Of a DNA stretch of 64,000 bases, positions 38,289 to 47,506 are shown one piece after another. A program made the position numbers and the translations under genes. Numbering within the stretch: the stretch's first letter is position 1; the number at the start of each line of letters is the position of its first letter. The notes below the pieces were generated by a model. That model had not been told where the DNA came from, searched no databases, and was given only the letters and a program-made list of their open reading frames with translations. Origin of the DNA: Bradyrhizobium sp. CB3481 (GTDB taxonomy: Bacteria; Pseudomonadota; Alphaproteobacteria; Rhizobiales; Xanthobacteraceae); assembly GCF_029714305.1 (NCBI RefSeq), contig NZ_CP121647.1, forward strand, positions 5,600,501 to 5,664,500, read 5' to 3'.

Positions 38289-39758
38289 ATGACTACCTTG
38301 AAGATCGCTCTTGATAGTGAGGGTGGCAGCGATCGACGCTCGATTGTCGCTAGCGCCCTGTGGTCTGCCATCTATCCTTCCCTCTCCCACCTCCTATGCG
38401 CGCTTGCTTTGCTATCACCACTGACTGCCGCAGCTCAGACGACGCGGGATGCTAAAGAGGGGCCACCGCGTGCGGCTCCTAGCAGCATCAATGGGACGCT
38501 GGAGCTTTCCTCCTCGCGCGGCCAGACAATTCATCTGCCCGCGCCGGCCGCGAGCATCTTTGTTGCCGACCCAACGATCGCGGATTATCAGGCGCCGTCA
38601 AACACGACCATCTTCGTCTTTGGCAAGAAGTCCGGACGGACCAGCCTGTTCGCTTTGAACGACAATGGGGAAGCTCTGGCCGAGTTGCGTGTTGTCGTCA
38701 CGCAACCGCTCGAGGATCTGCGTGCCATGCTGAAGGCCCAGGTCGGCGACTATCCCATCCAAGTCAGCTATACCCCCCGCGGCGCGATCCTTAGCGGTAC
38801 GGCTCCCAATGCCGATATCGTCGCCACTGCTGTGAGGGTCACAGAGCAGTTTCTCGGTCCGGGTGCGCTGGTCGTGAATAAAATTCAGGTCGCCGGGTCG
38901 TTACAGGTCAATCTGAGCGTGCGTGTAGCGGAGGTCTCCCGCAGCGCCATGAAGGAGCTCGGCATCAACCTCTCCGCTTTGGGCCAGAATGGCACTTTCT
39001 TTTTTAGCAGCGGCAAAGGTGCTGGTTCCGGCACGGCTAGCGGTGGCGGGAGGGCAGGTATCGGCTTCAGCGCTGGCAATATCAACGTGGGCGCTGTTCT
39101 CGACGCGCTCGCCAGCGAGCACCTCGCTTCCGTACTGGCTGAACCGAACCTCACCGCAATGTCCGGTGAGTCCGCGAGCTTCCTGGCCGGCGGCGAGTTT
39201 CCAATTCCGGTCACGCAGGACAACCGACAGGTTTCAATCCAATTTCGTCATTTTGGAGTGAGCCTCGAGTTCGTCCCGACCGTTCTTAACAACAATCAAA
39301 TCAATGTTCGCGTGAAGCCTGAGGTCAGCGAGATTTCGAAGGAAGGTGAGGTCAGGATGAACGGTATGGCCGTGCCTGCCCTCTCTACGAGGCGTGCGGA
39401 GACTGTTATCGAGCTTGGGAGCGGACAAAGCTTTGCAATAGGCGGGCTAATCAGGCGTAACTTCAACACGGACGTCAGTACCTTTCCTTGGTTAGGCGAC
39501 GTGCCCATTCTTGGCGCGCTGTTTCGCTCTTCGTCCTTTCAAAAGCAGGAGACGGAGCTCGTTATTATTGTCACGCCTTACATCGTCCGGCCAGCATCGA
39601 ACCCGAACCGAATGAGCGTCCCCACCGGCCGCATCGGACCGCCCTCAGATATGGGGCGCACTTTGACGAACACATTGGCAAGTCCGCCACGAGGCCGCGC
39701 TGCTCCGCGCACCAGTGTACCAGGTGTGACAGGCGGCGCCGGTTTCATTATGGAATGA
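38289..39758 (+). CDS. rhcC2: RhcC2, C-terminal secretin component of the T3SS outer ring
   Basis: 489 aa from ATG 38289 (a TTG 9 bases earlier is possible). It has a signal sequence ending near SPLTAAAQ, then a CpaC/pilus-type N domain (FVADPTIADYQAPSNTTIFV), then the secretin core: VAEVSRSAMKELGINLSAL, LASVLAEPNLTAMSGESASF, LAGGEFPIPV and the signature VPILGALFRSSSFQKQETEL. In rhizobia the SctC secretin is split into RhcC1 and RhcC2; RhcC1 is encoded at 49086 here, 11 kb away. It resembles Tad-pilus secretins. Confidence 0.93.
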   Translation: MTTLKIALDSEGGSDRRSIVASALWSAIYPSLSHLLCALALLSPLTAAAQTTRDAKEGPPRAAPSSINGTLELSSSRGQTIHLPAPAASIFVADPTIADYQAPSNTTIFVFGKKSGRTSLFALNDNGEALAELRVVVTQPLEDLRAMLKAQVGDYPIQVSYTPRGAILSGTAPNADIVATAVRVTEQFLGPGALVVNKIQVAGSLQVNLSVRVAEVSRSAMKELGINLSALGQNGTFFFSSGKGAGSGTASGGGRAGIGFSAGNINVGAVLDALASEHLASVLAEPNLTAMSGESASFLAGGEFPIPVTQDNRQVSIQFRHFGVSLEFVPTVLNNNQINVRVKPEVSEISKEGEVRMNGMAVPALSTRRAETVIELGSGQSFAIGGLIRRNFNTDVSTFPWLGDVPILGALFRSSSFQKQETELVIIVTPYIVRPASNPNRMSVPTGRIGPPSDMGRTLTNTLASPPRGRAAPRTSVPGVTGGAGFIME

Positions 39759-39768
39759 GGATCGTCGA

Positions 39769-40434
39769 ATGATTTTACGAGCCCTGCCCCATCTGTTCGT
39801 TCTGATGGCGAGCCTAGGCGGCTGCACAAGCACTGCTCCGATCAACACGGGGCCGGCTGAGCAAGCAACCATAGTGCAGCAGCAGAACAGTGTATTCGTG
39901 CTGCAGAGCCTTCGTGGCCTCGAGCGGGATCGACTGAGGGATTTCATTGCCGGCGCCAGTCGCGGTCGGTTTGATGCGCTCCATGTCGATATCACCGGCT
40001 CGCCCCGGCTCGCCGCGCAGGTAGCCAGCGAGGCACGCGCAATGGGCGTCGCCCCTTACAACATCCGCCTGTTCGGCCCCCACATCCACCCGCCTGTCGG
40101 CTTCGCGGTGCGAATCGAGGCCATTGTCTATGAAGCACGTCCTGCTATCTGTCCATCGCTTTCTATCATTGGTCCTTCAGTTAACGATAATTCGTTTGAC
40201 CAGACGCTTGGCTGCTCAATCCGCAACAATCTGGCAGTCATGGTCAACGATCCAGGCGACCTGCTGGACAATAGAGCTGTCATGGCAACAAAAGGTGATC
40301 GTGCCGCTATTCCTGTTGCTACGTATGGGTCCATGGGGCGGCGCAACAAGAGCGATTTGGAAGATGGAATTGGCAACAGGGCGTCGCCAGAAGCCGGGTC
40401 AACGGCGGCGAGGAATATGCAGTCACCTCGATAG
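39769..40434 (+). CDS. CpaD-like lipoprotein next to rhcC2
   Basis: 221 aa. A short signal peptide ends in the lipobox SLGGCTST. The mature part has VQQQNSVFVLQSLRGLERDR and CPSLSIIGPSVNDNSFDQTL GCSIRNNLAVMVNDPGDLLD, the latter resembling CpaD of Tad pili (NFGCATQ-NLA-MVA-P-DL). The counterpart in NGR234 is y4xK beside y4xJ/rhcC2. It probably helps place the secretin in the outer membrane. It starts 10 bp after the rhcC2 stop and converges on rhcU, 39 bp apart. Confidence 0.82.
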   Translation: MILRALPHLFVLMASLGGCTSTAPINTGPAEQATIVQQQNSVFVLQSLRGLERDRLRDFIAGASRGRFDALHVDITGSPRLAAQVASEARAMGVAPYNIRLFGPHIHPPVGFAVRIEAIVYEARPAICPSLSIIGPSVNDNSFDQTLGCSIRNNLAVMVNDPGDLLDNRAVMATKGDRAAIPVATYGSMGRRNKSDLEDGIGNRASPEAGSTAARNMQSPR

Positions 40435-40473
40435 TGCGCGTCGGATGGCACATCATTGCTGCCATAAGCAATC

Positions 40474-41511
40474 CTAGACCAGGCCGGCGGAATAGAGTGC
40501 TCTCGCAACCCCTTCAAAGCACTTCGCAGGAACGGCGTTGCCCATGATGGCATTGCGGATGAGCTGACGCGCCAGGACTGGGTCCTGGACAATGCTGAGG
40601 CGCAGCAACTGCGCCTCAGCAAGCAGTCGTGAGGCCAGCTCGCCCTCACCACGGCAAACCACGATCGGCACGCCGGTTTCGGCACGAACGTAGCGCAGGC
40701 CAATCAAGATCGCCTGTCCTGTCACTATCAATGTGGCGCGGTGCACGCCAAGCGGAGGCTCGTTCGCCGTCTGCTGACGAAGGCGCCGGTGTTCTCGTTT
40801 GACCTGCGGATTGCCCTGCTGTTCCTTGGACTCGCGCTTGGCCTCGGTCTCTGTCATGCGCATGTCCTGCAAAAATAACCAGCGCTGGATAAGGAGATCG
40901 ATCAATCCGGCGATCAGAAAAGCACCGGCAGCAATTTCTGTCAGCAATTTGATCTCAGTGAACACTGAACTGAGACACCCCATACCGCAGGCTGGCAAGT
41001 ACACCAGCCCCTTCCAACTCGCGATAACCGTGAGTAGAAAGCTTGCGCCGAGAAAGCACACCTTAAGAAGCGACTTCGAGAGTTCAATGAGCGACCGTTT
41101 AGACGCAATTCGCTTGAGCCCCTTCATCGGATCCAAGTTCTCGAATTTCGGCCTTAAGGGCTCGAAAGAGACGGTTAATCCACCATTTGCCAGGACTCCC
41201 GCTAGAATACCAGCGGCAACACCGGCCCCGAGGAATGGACCAACGGAGGCAAAAAACAGTTCGGTCAAGCCGCCCAGCGCCTGCTGAACCGCGCTAGTGA
41301 ACGGCTGATCCTGCAGTTTGTCGATTAGCCGTACCGTTTCATGCCACTTGGTCTCAATGACGCCCGCTCTTAACCACAGGCAGCCGAAACCGGCGCAAAC
41401 GCTGGCTGCGCTGACCAAATCGGCGCTGCGCGGACTCTGTCCTTTCTTACGCGCATCTTTTAGCTTCTTGGGAGTGGGAGGGAGCTTCTTCTCTTCGCTC
41501 GAGCCACTCAT
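40474..41511 (-). CDS. rhcU: RhcU (SctU), export switch protein, with altered NPTH site
   Basis: 345 aa. The N-terminus ([20 protein letters not shown]) and the four-helix membrane part fit SctU/FlhB. The C-terminal cytoplasmic domain normally cleaves itself between Asn and Pro of NPTH. Here the equivalent stretch reads [20 protein letters not shown], with TGQA at residues 264-267 and no NPTH, while flanking residues ([40 protein letters not shown]) are well kept. Loss of self-cleavage is predicted. The start overlaps the rhcT stop as ATGA; it is the last gene of the operon. Confidence 0.92.
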   Translation of the reverse strand: MSGSSEEKKLPPTPKKLKDARKKGQSPRSADLVSAASVCAGFGCLWLRAGVIETKWHETVRLIDKLQDQPFTSAVQQALGGLTELFFASVGPFLGAGVAAGILAGVLANGGLTVSFEPLRPKFENLDPMKGLKRIASKRSLIELSKSLLKVCFLGASFLLTVIASWKGLVYLPACGMGCLSSVFTEIKLLTEIAAGAFLIAGLIDLLIQRWLFLQDMRMTETEAKRESKEQQGNPQVKREHRRLRQQTANEPPLGVHRATLIVTGQAILIGLRYVRAETGVPIVVCRGEGELASRLLAEAQLLRLSIVQDPVLARQLIRNAIMGNAVPAKCFEGVARALYSAGLV

Positions 41512-42329
41512 TTAAGGAGTTTCTCGAATAACTGGAGCACGGTGTTGGACTGACTGATCTCCGATCCCATATATTCGACAAGGAAGGTGGCGTAACTTAC
41601 CATGATGATGCCATACGCCAGATTCTTAATAGTGGGAGAGACATCGTTCAGTTTGATTTTCGGCGCAAACCGCCCGAGTATTATGACCGATACATCGAGC
41701 AGCAGCAGGAATGCTAACACGGGGCCAGAGACCAGTAGCGTCGTATGCATGATTTGACCGAGGAGCCCCAGAACTGCCATTGCGCCTTGCATCGTCAAAC
41801 TGGGCATCAGCCGATACACGGGCCAGATCAGATAGCTGCCATAAAGGCCCGTGATCACACTCTCCAATCCCCCGGCTAGAACGAAAACCGCAATCGCAGT
41901 GATACCGAGTAAAACCGCTGTCGCCGAAGCTTGGCCGCGCGTGGCGGGATCATCGGAAGCAACAGGGTTCGTAATCCCCCGTTGGGTATCGATGATCTCA
42001 CCCACTGCCTGAATGCTCCATAGCGGAATACTGAGTAAAAACCCGATGAGCAGGCCGACGAACACCTCCTTCAAACCGAGGAGCGTGATACTGATCAGCC
42101 GTGAGCCCTGATCCAGCAACTGCAAGCCGTGCCTGATCTGCAACAGGCATGGCAGCCCCATCGCAAAAGTCACGCAGCCGCGGATCAGTCCGCTAATGCG
42201 CGGCCGCGTAAATACAGGAAGGACCAGCATAATGCCAAGGGCGCGGGCTGCCGCGAGCCCGGCTGCAAGCACGAGTTCGATCGCCTCCTGGATCAGCGTT
42301 TGGATCTCGGTGGGTGACGCGAGGTTCAT
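41508..42329 (-). CDS. rhcT: RhcT (SctT), export apparatus membrane protein
   Basis: 273 aa, six or more hydrophobic segments, family SpaR/YscT/FliR. Landmarks are [39 protein letters not shown] and [20 protein letters not shown], typical of SctT. It starts one base after the rhcS stop and overlaps rhcU. Confidence 0.94.
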   Translation of the reverse strand: MNLASPTEIQTLIQEAIELVLAAGLAAARALGIMLVLPVFTRPRISGLIRGCVTFAMGLPCLLQIRHGLQLLDQGSRLISITLLGLKEVFVGLLIGFLLSIPLWSIQAVGEIIDTQRGITNPVASDDPATRGQASATAVLLGITAIAVFVLAGGLESVITGLYGSYLIWPVYRLMPSLTMQGAMAVLGLLGQIMHTTLLVSGPVLAFLLLLDVSVIILGRFAPKIKLNDVSPTIKNLAYGIIMVSYATFLVEYMGSEISQSNTVLQLFEKLLK

Positions 42330-42614
42330 CTAACGTCGGCTAATACTTGCAGTCATTGCGGGAAAGTCGGTAAACGCCTGCTCTGCTTCCTTGATCAGCG
42401 CGGCGCTGAGCACAGGAGAGAATAGAGCGATCACCGCGACAACGACCAGAAGCTTCACAGTAAGTGGCAAGGTTTGATCCTGAAGCTGCGTCGCCGCCTG
42501 GATGATGCCGACGACCAAGCCAACAACGACCGCCGCGATGAGCGGTGGCAGAACCCAGATCATGAAGAGCATAAGCGACCGGCTCATGTGAGTGAGAATG
42601 CTCGCCTCATCCAT
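42330..42614 (-). CDS. rhcS: RhcS (SctS), export apparatus membrane protein
   Basis: 94 aa with two hydrophobic helices, family SpaQ/YscS/FliQ. It has MLFMIWVLPPLIAAVVVGLV, VGIIQAATQLQDQTLPLTVK and LLVVVAVIALFSPVL. The loop Q-AT-LQDQTLPLTVKL is the conserved hallmark. It lies 2 bp after rhcR. Confidence 0.95.
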   Translation of the reverse strand: MDEASILTHMSRSLMLFMIWVLPPLIAAVVVGLVVGIIQAATQLQDQTLPLTVKLLVVVAVIALFSPVLSAALIKEAEQAFTDFPAMTASISRR

Positions 42615-42616
42615 AC

Positions 42617-43285
42617 TCAGCCTCCCGGCGGTGTTGTGTAACTGAGCACCAGCCCGTGCATGAGCCGCGACCAGCCGTCGATTGAGACGAATAGAAATAG
42701 CTTAAAAGGCACTGATATCACCGTTGGCGAAACCATGGACATACCCATGGCCATCAAGATGGTCGTTACAATCAAATCGATGGTTATAAAGGGCAGATAG
42801 AGAAGAAAACCAATTTCGAAGCCACGCTTGAGTTCTGAAATCAGAAAAGATGGCACCAGGATGACCAGGTCATCCGCGGTCACGTTGCCGCGCATGTCCT
42901 CGGGCCAGACCTGTTCGGTTGAAGCCAAGAAGAACCGGCGCTGCTCGTCAACGGTGAACTTCTTGAGATACTCGCGCAGTGGCTCCTGCCCCTCCTTTGC
43001 GACGCTCACCCAATCATCGACCGTTTGGTAACGGAGGTGTGGCGCGGAAATGCGATTATAGGTCTGTTCAATCAGCGGCGCGCTAATGAAAACCGTCAGG
43101 ATCAGTGCCGCGCCATATAAAACCAGGTTCGGCGGAATAGATTGAGTCCCGAGCGCGTTGCGAACGAGGAAGAGCACGACGGATACCTTTATGAACGCTG
43201 TGCTTGTTACGACAAAGAACGCCAGCAGGCCAAGGCCAGCTGTGAGCGCAAGGAGTCCAAGAATTCCCGGTTGAATGTCAGTCAT
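42617..43285 (-). CDS. rhcR: RhcR (SctR), export apparatus membrane protein
   Basis: 222 aa from ATG 43285 (MTDIQPGILGLLALTAGLGL); the frame is open upstream inside rhcQ but the family length fits this start. Family SpaP/YscR/FliP: VVTSTAFIKVSVVLFLVRNA, LGTQSIPPNLVLYGAALILT, VPSFLISELKRGFEIGFLLY and MAMGMSMVSPTVISVPFKLF. It overlaps the end of rhcQ by 8 bp. Confidence 0.95.
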   Translation of the reverse strand: MTDIQPGILGLLALTAGLGLLAFFVVTSTAFIKVSVVLFLVRNALGTQSIPPNLVLYGAALILTVFISAPLIEQTYNRISAPHLRYQTVDDWVSVAKEGQEPLREYLKKFTVDEQRRFFLASTEQVWPEDMRGNVTADDLVILVPSFLISELKRGFEIGFLLYLPFITIDLIVTTILMAMGMSMVSPTVISVPFKLFLFVSIDGWSRLMHGLVLSYTTPPGG

Positions 43286-44390
43286 TGACCGCCAACTTGC
43301 CCCGCAACCGGATGCCGAGCTCCTCGCCGATGCGTACGATGTCCCCCCGGCCGATACGGCGGCCATTGGCAAGGATATCAACCGTTCCGTCGAATGGCCG
43401 GCCAAGTTCGAATACATGTCCTTCGTTGATATTTCTCAAGGCTCCGAGTGCGACAGTCCAGCGGCCGCATTCGAAAATAACTGTGATCTCGATGTTGTCG
43501 AGATCGCTTTCAGAGGGCGGCCGGGGTTTTTCGGATTGGGTCATCATATGTACACACTCCAGGGGATGTGGTTGGTGGCGGAATGCCCCCCGCACAATCA
43601 AGCGATCCTCTGCAACATGTGCCGGGGCGCATAAAGGTCCCGCGTTGAGGATGGCTTGGCCGCGGGCGAAGTGTATTACGTCCGGCAATAGAGCGTCTCC
43701 TGCATTTGCCTTCCTTAGCAGCGCGACCGTAGCGCAGAGCGAGCCGATCTCTCCCTTAATGATGACAGGCAATTCTGGGGGAAGCTGGCGTTCCTCTCGC
43801 GGCAGCTGACTGACCAGTCCGAGTAATGCTCGAAAAGCGGATGGAACTGCACCATCGAGAGGTAAGAACAGGAACAGGCGCGCTTTACCCTTGAACGGGC
43901 CGTAGGTGATTTCGAGCTCCAGATAAGGACCCCGAGCCCTTGCTTCGCTCAAACAGATCAGCTGCAAGCTTTGTTGTGTCAGACTCTCTAGCTGATCGAG
44001 CAGCGGATCGAGTGCAAATTCGACGAGTAGCGAACGAGTTGGTTCGGAAGGTAGGCCAAGTCCGCTCTGCACCGTCGCGATCAGCCCTTGTACAAACGGA
44101 TCTGGCAACGACAAAATGATCGTTTCATTTCCGATGGCCCAAACGCAGTCGAACATCGGTACGGCACACGGCTCCGGGTCCCAGACAAGCCGTTCCATCC
44201 GCACGAATAGGGACTTGTTGCTGAGACGGCTTTGCAGAGGCTTACGGGCAGCAGCGATCTCGTTGACCCAGGAGACGACAGCACGGGACAGGGTCAGCGC
44301 CGGTTTAAATCCCGATTGTTCGCCCGCCGGCATGGTCACAGGCCCATCTACAAGATGAGGCGCTTTCGCTAGCATAGGAGAGGAAGCCAT
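43278..44390 (-). CDS. rhcQ: RhcQ (SctQ), cytoplasmic sorting-platform protein
   Basis: 370 aa. The C-terminal SpoA/FliN-type domain is clear: LDNIEITVIFECGRWTVALG, RNINEGHVFELGRPFDGTVD and ILANGRRIGRGDIVRIGEEL. The N-terminal part is divergent, as is usual. It lies just downstream of sctO (5 bp) and overlaps rhcR. Confidence 0.9.
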   Translation of the reverse strand: MASSPMLAKAPHLVDGPVTMPAGEQSGFKPALTLSRAVVSWVNEIAAARKPLQSRLSNKSLFVRMERLVWDPEPCAVPMFDCVWAIGNETIILSLPDPFVQGLIATVQSGLGLPSEPTRSLLVEFALDPLLDQLESLTQQSLQLICLSEARARGPYLELEITYGPFKGKARLFLFLPLDGAVPSAFRALLGLVSQLPREERQLPPELPVIIKGEIGSLCATVALLRKANAGDALLPDVIHFARGQAILNAGPLCAPAHVAEDRLIVRGAFRHQPHPLECVHMMTQSEKPRPPSESDLDNIEITVIFECGRWTVALGALRNINEGHVFELGRPFDGTVDILANGRRIGRGDIVRIGEELGIRLRGKLAVND

Positions 44391-44395
44391 CGGGT

Positions 44396-44926
44396 TCAGT
44401 CGCTAGCCGTGTGGGTACGCGAACCACTGCGATACCTAAGCAAAACCTCATCATCGGCCTCTATCTCGGCTTCCGCCTCCGATTGGGCATCACTCGCGCG
44501 CTGAACGTCGCCTTCAATTTGCTGCCATTTGTGACTAGCCGCCGAACACTTGGTCAAAATGGTCCGCGCCTCGAAGACCGCCGTCTCGGCCTGCTCTTGA
44601 GCGGCGCACGCTTCCTCAAGCGTTCGGCGTGCTCCTGCGAGCTCAGCCTTGAGACGTTCAGTGACGATGTGACAGCGACGATCGAGCTCTTCGACAGATA
44701 GCGAATCAAACAATGCCAGCTCTCGGTAAAGCTCCACTTCGAGCGCTGCTCGATTTTTCTCGGCCGTTGCAAGATGCTGGACAGCTTGTTCCACCGCTTG
44801 GACCGCGATGCGGCGCTTGACCTCCATGTTGGATACCTCACGAAGGGCGCTCCGCTGTCTCGTATCCTTCACTAGCCGTAATTTAGAGGCATGGACGCGA
44901 TTCACGCGGTCAGACCTGACATCCAT
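44396..44926 (-). CDS. SctO-type stalk protein (Y4yJ)
   Basis: 176 aa, almost entirely charged helix and probably coiled coil (VEQAVQHLATAEKNRAALEV, LKAELAGARRTLEEACAAQE), with no membrane segment. Position between rhcN and rhcQ and size match Y4yJ of NGR234 and YscO/FliJ stalk proteins, which link ATPase and export gate. The start overlaps the rhcN stop by 25 bp. Confidence 0.85.
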   Translation of the reverse strand: MDVRSDRVNRVHASKLRLVKDTRQRSALREVSNMEVKRRIAVQAVEQAVQHLATAEKNRAALEVELYRELALFDSLSVEELDRRCHIVTERLKAELAGARRTLEEACAAQEQAETAVFEARTILTKCSAASHKWQQIEGDVQRASDAQSEAEAEIEADDEVLLRYRSGSRTHTASD

Positions 44927-46251
44927 GTGACCGTCTCCTCAAAGCCTGACACCTCGTCTCCGCTCTGACGCAGGAATTTCCGCAACTCCTCGATCGAATT
45001 GATCGCCCGGTCTGTCAGAGGATCACTGCCTTGCTTATATTCGCCAACCTTCACCAAGAACTCGGCCTCGGTGTAGCGCGAGAGCAGATCACGGAAGAAG
45101 GAAGCCGCCTTGCGATGCGACGCAGAGACGACCGCGTTCATCACTCGGCTGCGGCTTGACAACACGTCAATGGCGGGAAAATGCTCGCGCGCTGCCAAAA
45201 GGCGTGAGAGAACAACGTGACCATCAAGAATGCCTCGCGACTCTTCGGCAATTGGATCACCCGAGCCGTCGCCTTCGACAAGCACGGTATAGAAGGCCGT
45301 GATTGAGCCCCGCTCTCCCATGCCGGCACGCTCCAACAGGCCAGGAAGCATCGCAAAAACGGACGGCGGAAAGCCGCGCCGCGTCGGCGGCTCTCCTGCC
45401 GCAAGGCCGATTTCGCGCATGGCGCGGCTAAAGCGGGTTAACGAGTCCATCATCAGGACAACGCGAAGTCCTTCATCACGAAAATATTCGGCGAGTGATG
45501 TGGCCATGTGAGCACATTGCGCTCGTTCCATTGCCGAGCGGTCGGAGGTCTCAACGACAACGACGGTGCGGCGAAGCGCTGCCTCACCAAGGTGCTGCTC
45601 GATGAATTCCCGCACTTCACGACCGCGCTCGCCGATCAACGCGACCACGGTGGCATCGGCAGCCGCGCCTTTTACGATCTGCGACAGGAGCGTCGACTTA
45701 CCGCACCCTGGGTCTCCGTAGATGCCGATGCGCTGCCCCTCGCCACATGTCAGAAGCCCATCCAAGACACGGACGCCGAGTGGGAATGGTCGCTCGATAC
45801 CGCGCCTTGTCATTGGGTTGGGAGCCTTACCGCGCAGCGGACGAGTTTGAACGGCGTTGATTGGACCCTTTCCATCGATCGGACGGCCGAAGCTGTCGAT
45901 CACTCGGCCAAGCAAATCGGGGCCGACCGAAACTTCATGCATTCGCCCGGTCGCGACCACTTCTGCTCGGCTGGATAAGCCCGCCATGTCACCAATAGGA
46001 GTGAGCAATACTCCATCTTGCAATAGGCCGATCACCTCGGCCTCGAGCGCCCATCCGGTGCGGGGATCCTGCAACCGGCAAAGCTCCCCTATACGCGCCT
46101 CTGGCAGGACGGCATGGAGCAAGGTGCCTACCGCCCGTGTGATCCGCCCTCGTACAGCACGCGTGTCTATCTGCTTTGCTGTAGATTTCAGAGACGATAG
46201 CGCGGCGTGCAGATTCCTCTCTCCGGCCCTATTGATCGCTGATGTGGTCAT
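44902..46251 (-). CDS. rhcN: RhcN (SctN), type III secretion ATPase
   Basis: 449 aa from ATG 46251. F1-ATPase-like: Walker A IGIYGDPGCGKSTLLSQIVK, the family stretch RVIDSFGRPIDGKGPI, Walker B RVVLMMDSLTRFSRAMREIG and FPPSVFAMLPGLLERAG. It unfolds and feeds substrates at the base of the apparatus. The start lies 12 bp after nolV; the end overlaps sctO. Confidence 0.97.
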   Translation of the reverse strand: MTTSAINRAGERNLHAALSSLKSTAKQIDTRAVRGRITRAVGTLLHAVLPEARIGELCRLQDPRTGWALEAEVIGLLQDGVLLTPIGDMAGLSSRAEVVATGRMHEVSVGPDLLGRVIDSFGRPIDGKGPINAVQTRPLRGKAPNPMTRRGIERPFPLGVRVLDGLLTCGEGQRIGIYGDPGCGKSTLLSQIVKGAAADATVVALIGERGREVREFIEQHLGEAALRRTVVVVETSDRSAMERAQCAHMATSLAEYFRDEGLRVVLMMDSLTRFSRAMREIGLAAGEPPTRRGFPPSVFAMLPGLLERAGMGERGSITAFYTVLVEGDGSGDPIAEESRGILDGHVVLSRLLAAREHFPAIDVLSSRSRVMNAVVSASHRKAASFFRDLLSRYTEAEFLVKVGEYKQGSDPLTDRAINSIEELRKFLRQSGDEVSGFEETVTWMSGLTA

Positions 46252-46262
46252 GGTTCCTCTTT

Positions 46263-46868
46263 CTAAGGCAAACCCAGGCCAAGGCGCAGAGCCCGGAGCT
46301 GCGCGGCAACTCCAAGGTCGACATTGCCAAATTCGCTCCACAACACGCACTGCTCCGTCGTTAGAGCCGGATCCGGATCAATCCGCACCTTCGGCCGGCC
46401 CTCCTGTCCATCGCAGGCGGCGAACTCGCGCGCCAGCGCATCGGCTTTCAGAGGAGAGACGTGAAGGCACACTTCCGCGCTACCATATTTTTGCTCGACC
46501 GCATGACGAACGGTCCACACCAACATATCGCCAGGATCAAATGCGCCCAGCAGATCGCTCACGATCTCCATGACGAGGTGCGGCAACTCCTGTTCCAGAA
46601 TGGCTTTTCGCTGCGCGATTTCGGAAGCGGCCTGCGCAATCAGCCGAGACATTTCCTCGGCGCCGCTCTTGAAGCCATCCGCACGGCCGCGCGCTCGCTC
46701 CCGCTCATAAGCTGTTCGTCCCCAGCGGCGAACGCGTTGCAGATGCCGCTCGGCAGCCGCGCGCGCTTCTACGGCATCGCACCAGATCCCGAGCTCGGCA
46801 GCCGGTATGACTGGCCCGAGCGGACGCATCTGGGGGGCCACCGGCAGCGCTGGGTCATCAGCCGTCAT
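46263..46868 (-). CDS. nolV: NolV (SctL), ATPase stator
   Basis: 201 aa, FliH/YscL type. It has a central helical region (ERERARGRADGFKSGAEEMS, QAASEIAQRKAILEQELPHL) and the C-terminal globular part (VCLHVSPLKADALAREFAAC, DPALTTEQCVLWSEFGNVDL). Controls RhcN ATPase and links it to RhcQ. The start overlaps nolU by 11 bp. Confidence 0.92.
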   Translation of the reverse strand: MTADDPALPVAPQMRPLGPVIPAAELGIWCDAVEARAAAERHLQRVRRWGRTAYERERARGRADGFKSGAEEMSRLIAQAASEIAQRKAILEQELPHLVMEIVSDLLGAFDPGDMLVWTVRHAVEQKYGSAEVCLHVSPLKADALAREFAACDGQEGRPKVRIDPDPALTTEQCVLWSEFGNVDLGVAAQLRALRLGLGLP

Positions 46869-47496
46869 GCCGTGGCGCCTCCCTGGACAGATGGGCTATT
46901 ATCAGGGAAAGCAATGGCCTCGCGGCATTGCGGTGTTCGGCCGCTGGATTCTCGGCAGCAGTGCCCATGGGCAAGCGTAGCAGCACGCGCGCGCGGTCAA
47001 GTGCCGGGGCTTCGTCGAGCCAGGCACCCAGGCAAGCATGGCCATCGTGTTCAATCTTTTGCGAAAGTTGCTCCGGATCAGCAGTAGCGGTGATTGCGAC
47101 CGCGCTCGCCAAATTCCGGATACCGAAAGCGTGCGCTTCTGCCCCGATGCGTCCGAGCAGAATTGCGAGATGTTGCTTTGAAACGAGCTTTAGGAGCGAG
47201 CGAGCATGCCAGATACTGCCGGCAAGCAAAGCAGCCCTACTCGGATCATGGCCGAGCAGAAGATCGTTTCCCCAGTTACTGCTGTCGGAGTCCATTTCAT
47301 TACCGAGCAGCATTTCGGCTAGTCTTACCTGCAGCCTCGGGCTCTTCTGTAGCCGGACCAAAGTCTGAGCGGACAACCGCGCGTCAAGATAAGCAGCAAA
47401 TCGGGTCAGATGGGTCGAGGCAGCAAGCTCGCGCAGGCCCTCAAAGGAGGATTCGGACCAAGTATGAGATTTGACGGATGGTAGCGATATGGGCAT
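46858..47496 (-). CDS. nolU: NolU (SctK), sorting-platform protein
   Basis: 212 aa from ATG 47496 (MPISLPSVKSHTWSESSFEG) with AGGGG 7 bases upstream; a GTG at 47502 is also possible. It belongs to the NolU/YscK group, defined mainly by position between SctJ and SctL and by length. It contains LVRLQKSPRLQVRLAEMLL and a helical C-terminal half. It lies 10 bp after rhcJ. Confidence 0.88.
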   Translation of the reverse strand: MPISLPSVKSHTWSESSFEGLRELAASTHLTRFAAYLDARLSAQTLVRLQKSPRLQVRLAEMLLGNEMDSDSSNWGNDLLLGHDPSRAALLAGSIWHARSLLKLVSKQHLAILLGRIGAEAHAFGIRNLASAVAITATADPEQLSQKIEHDGHACLGAWLDEAPALDRARVLLRLPMGTAAENPAAEHRNAARPLLSLIIAHLSREAPRHDG

Positions 47497-47506
47497 TTGC
47501 ACACCC

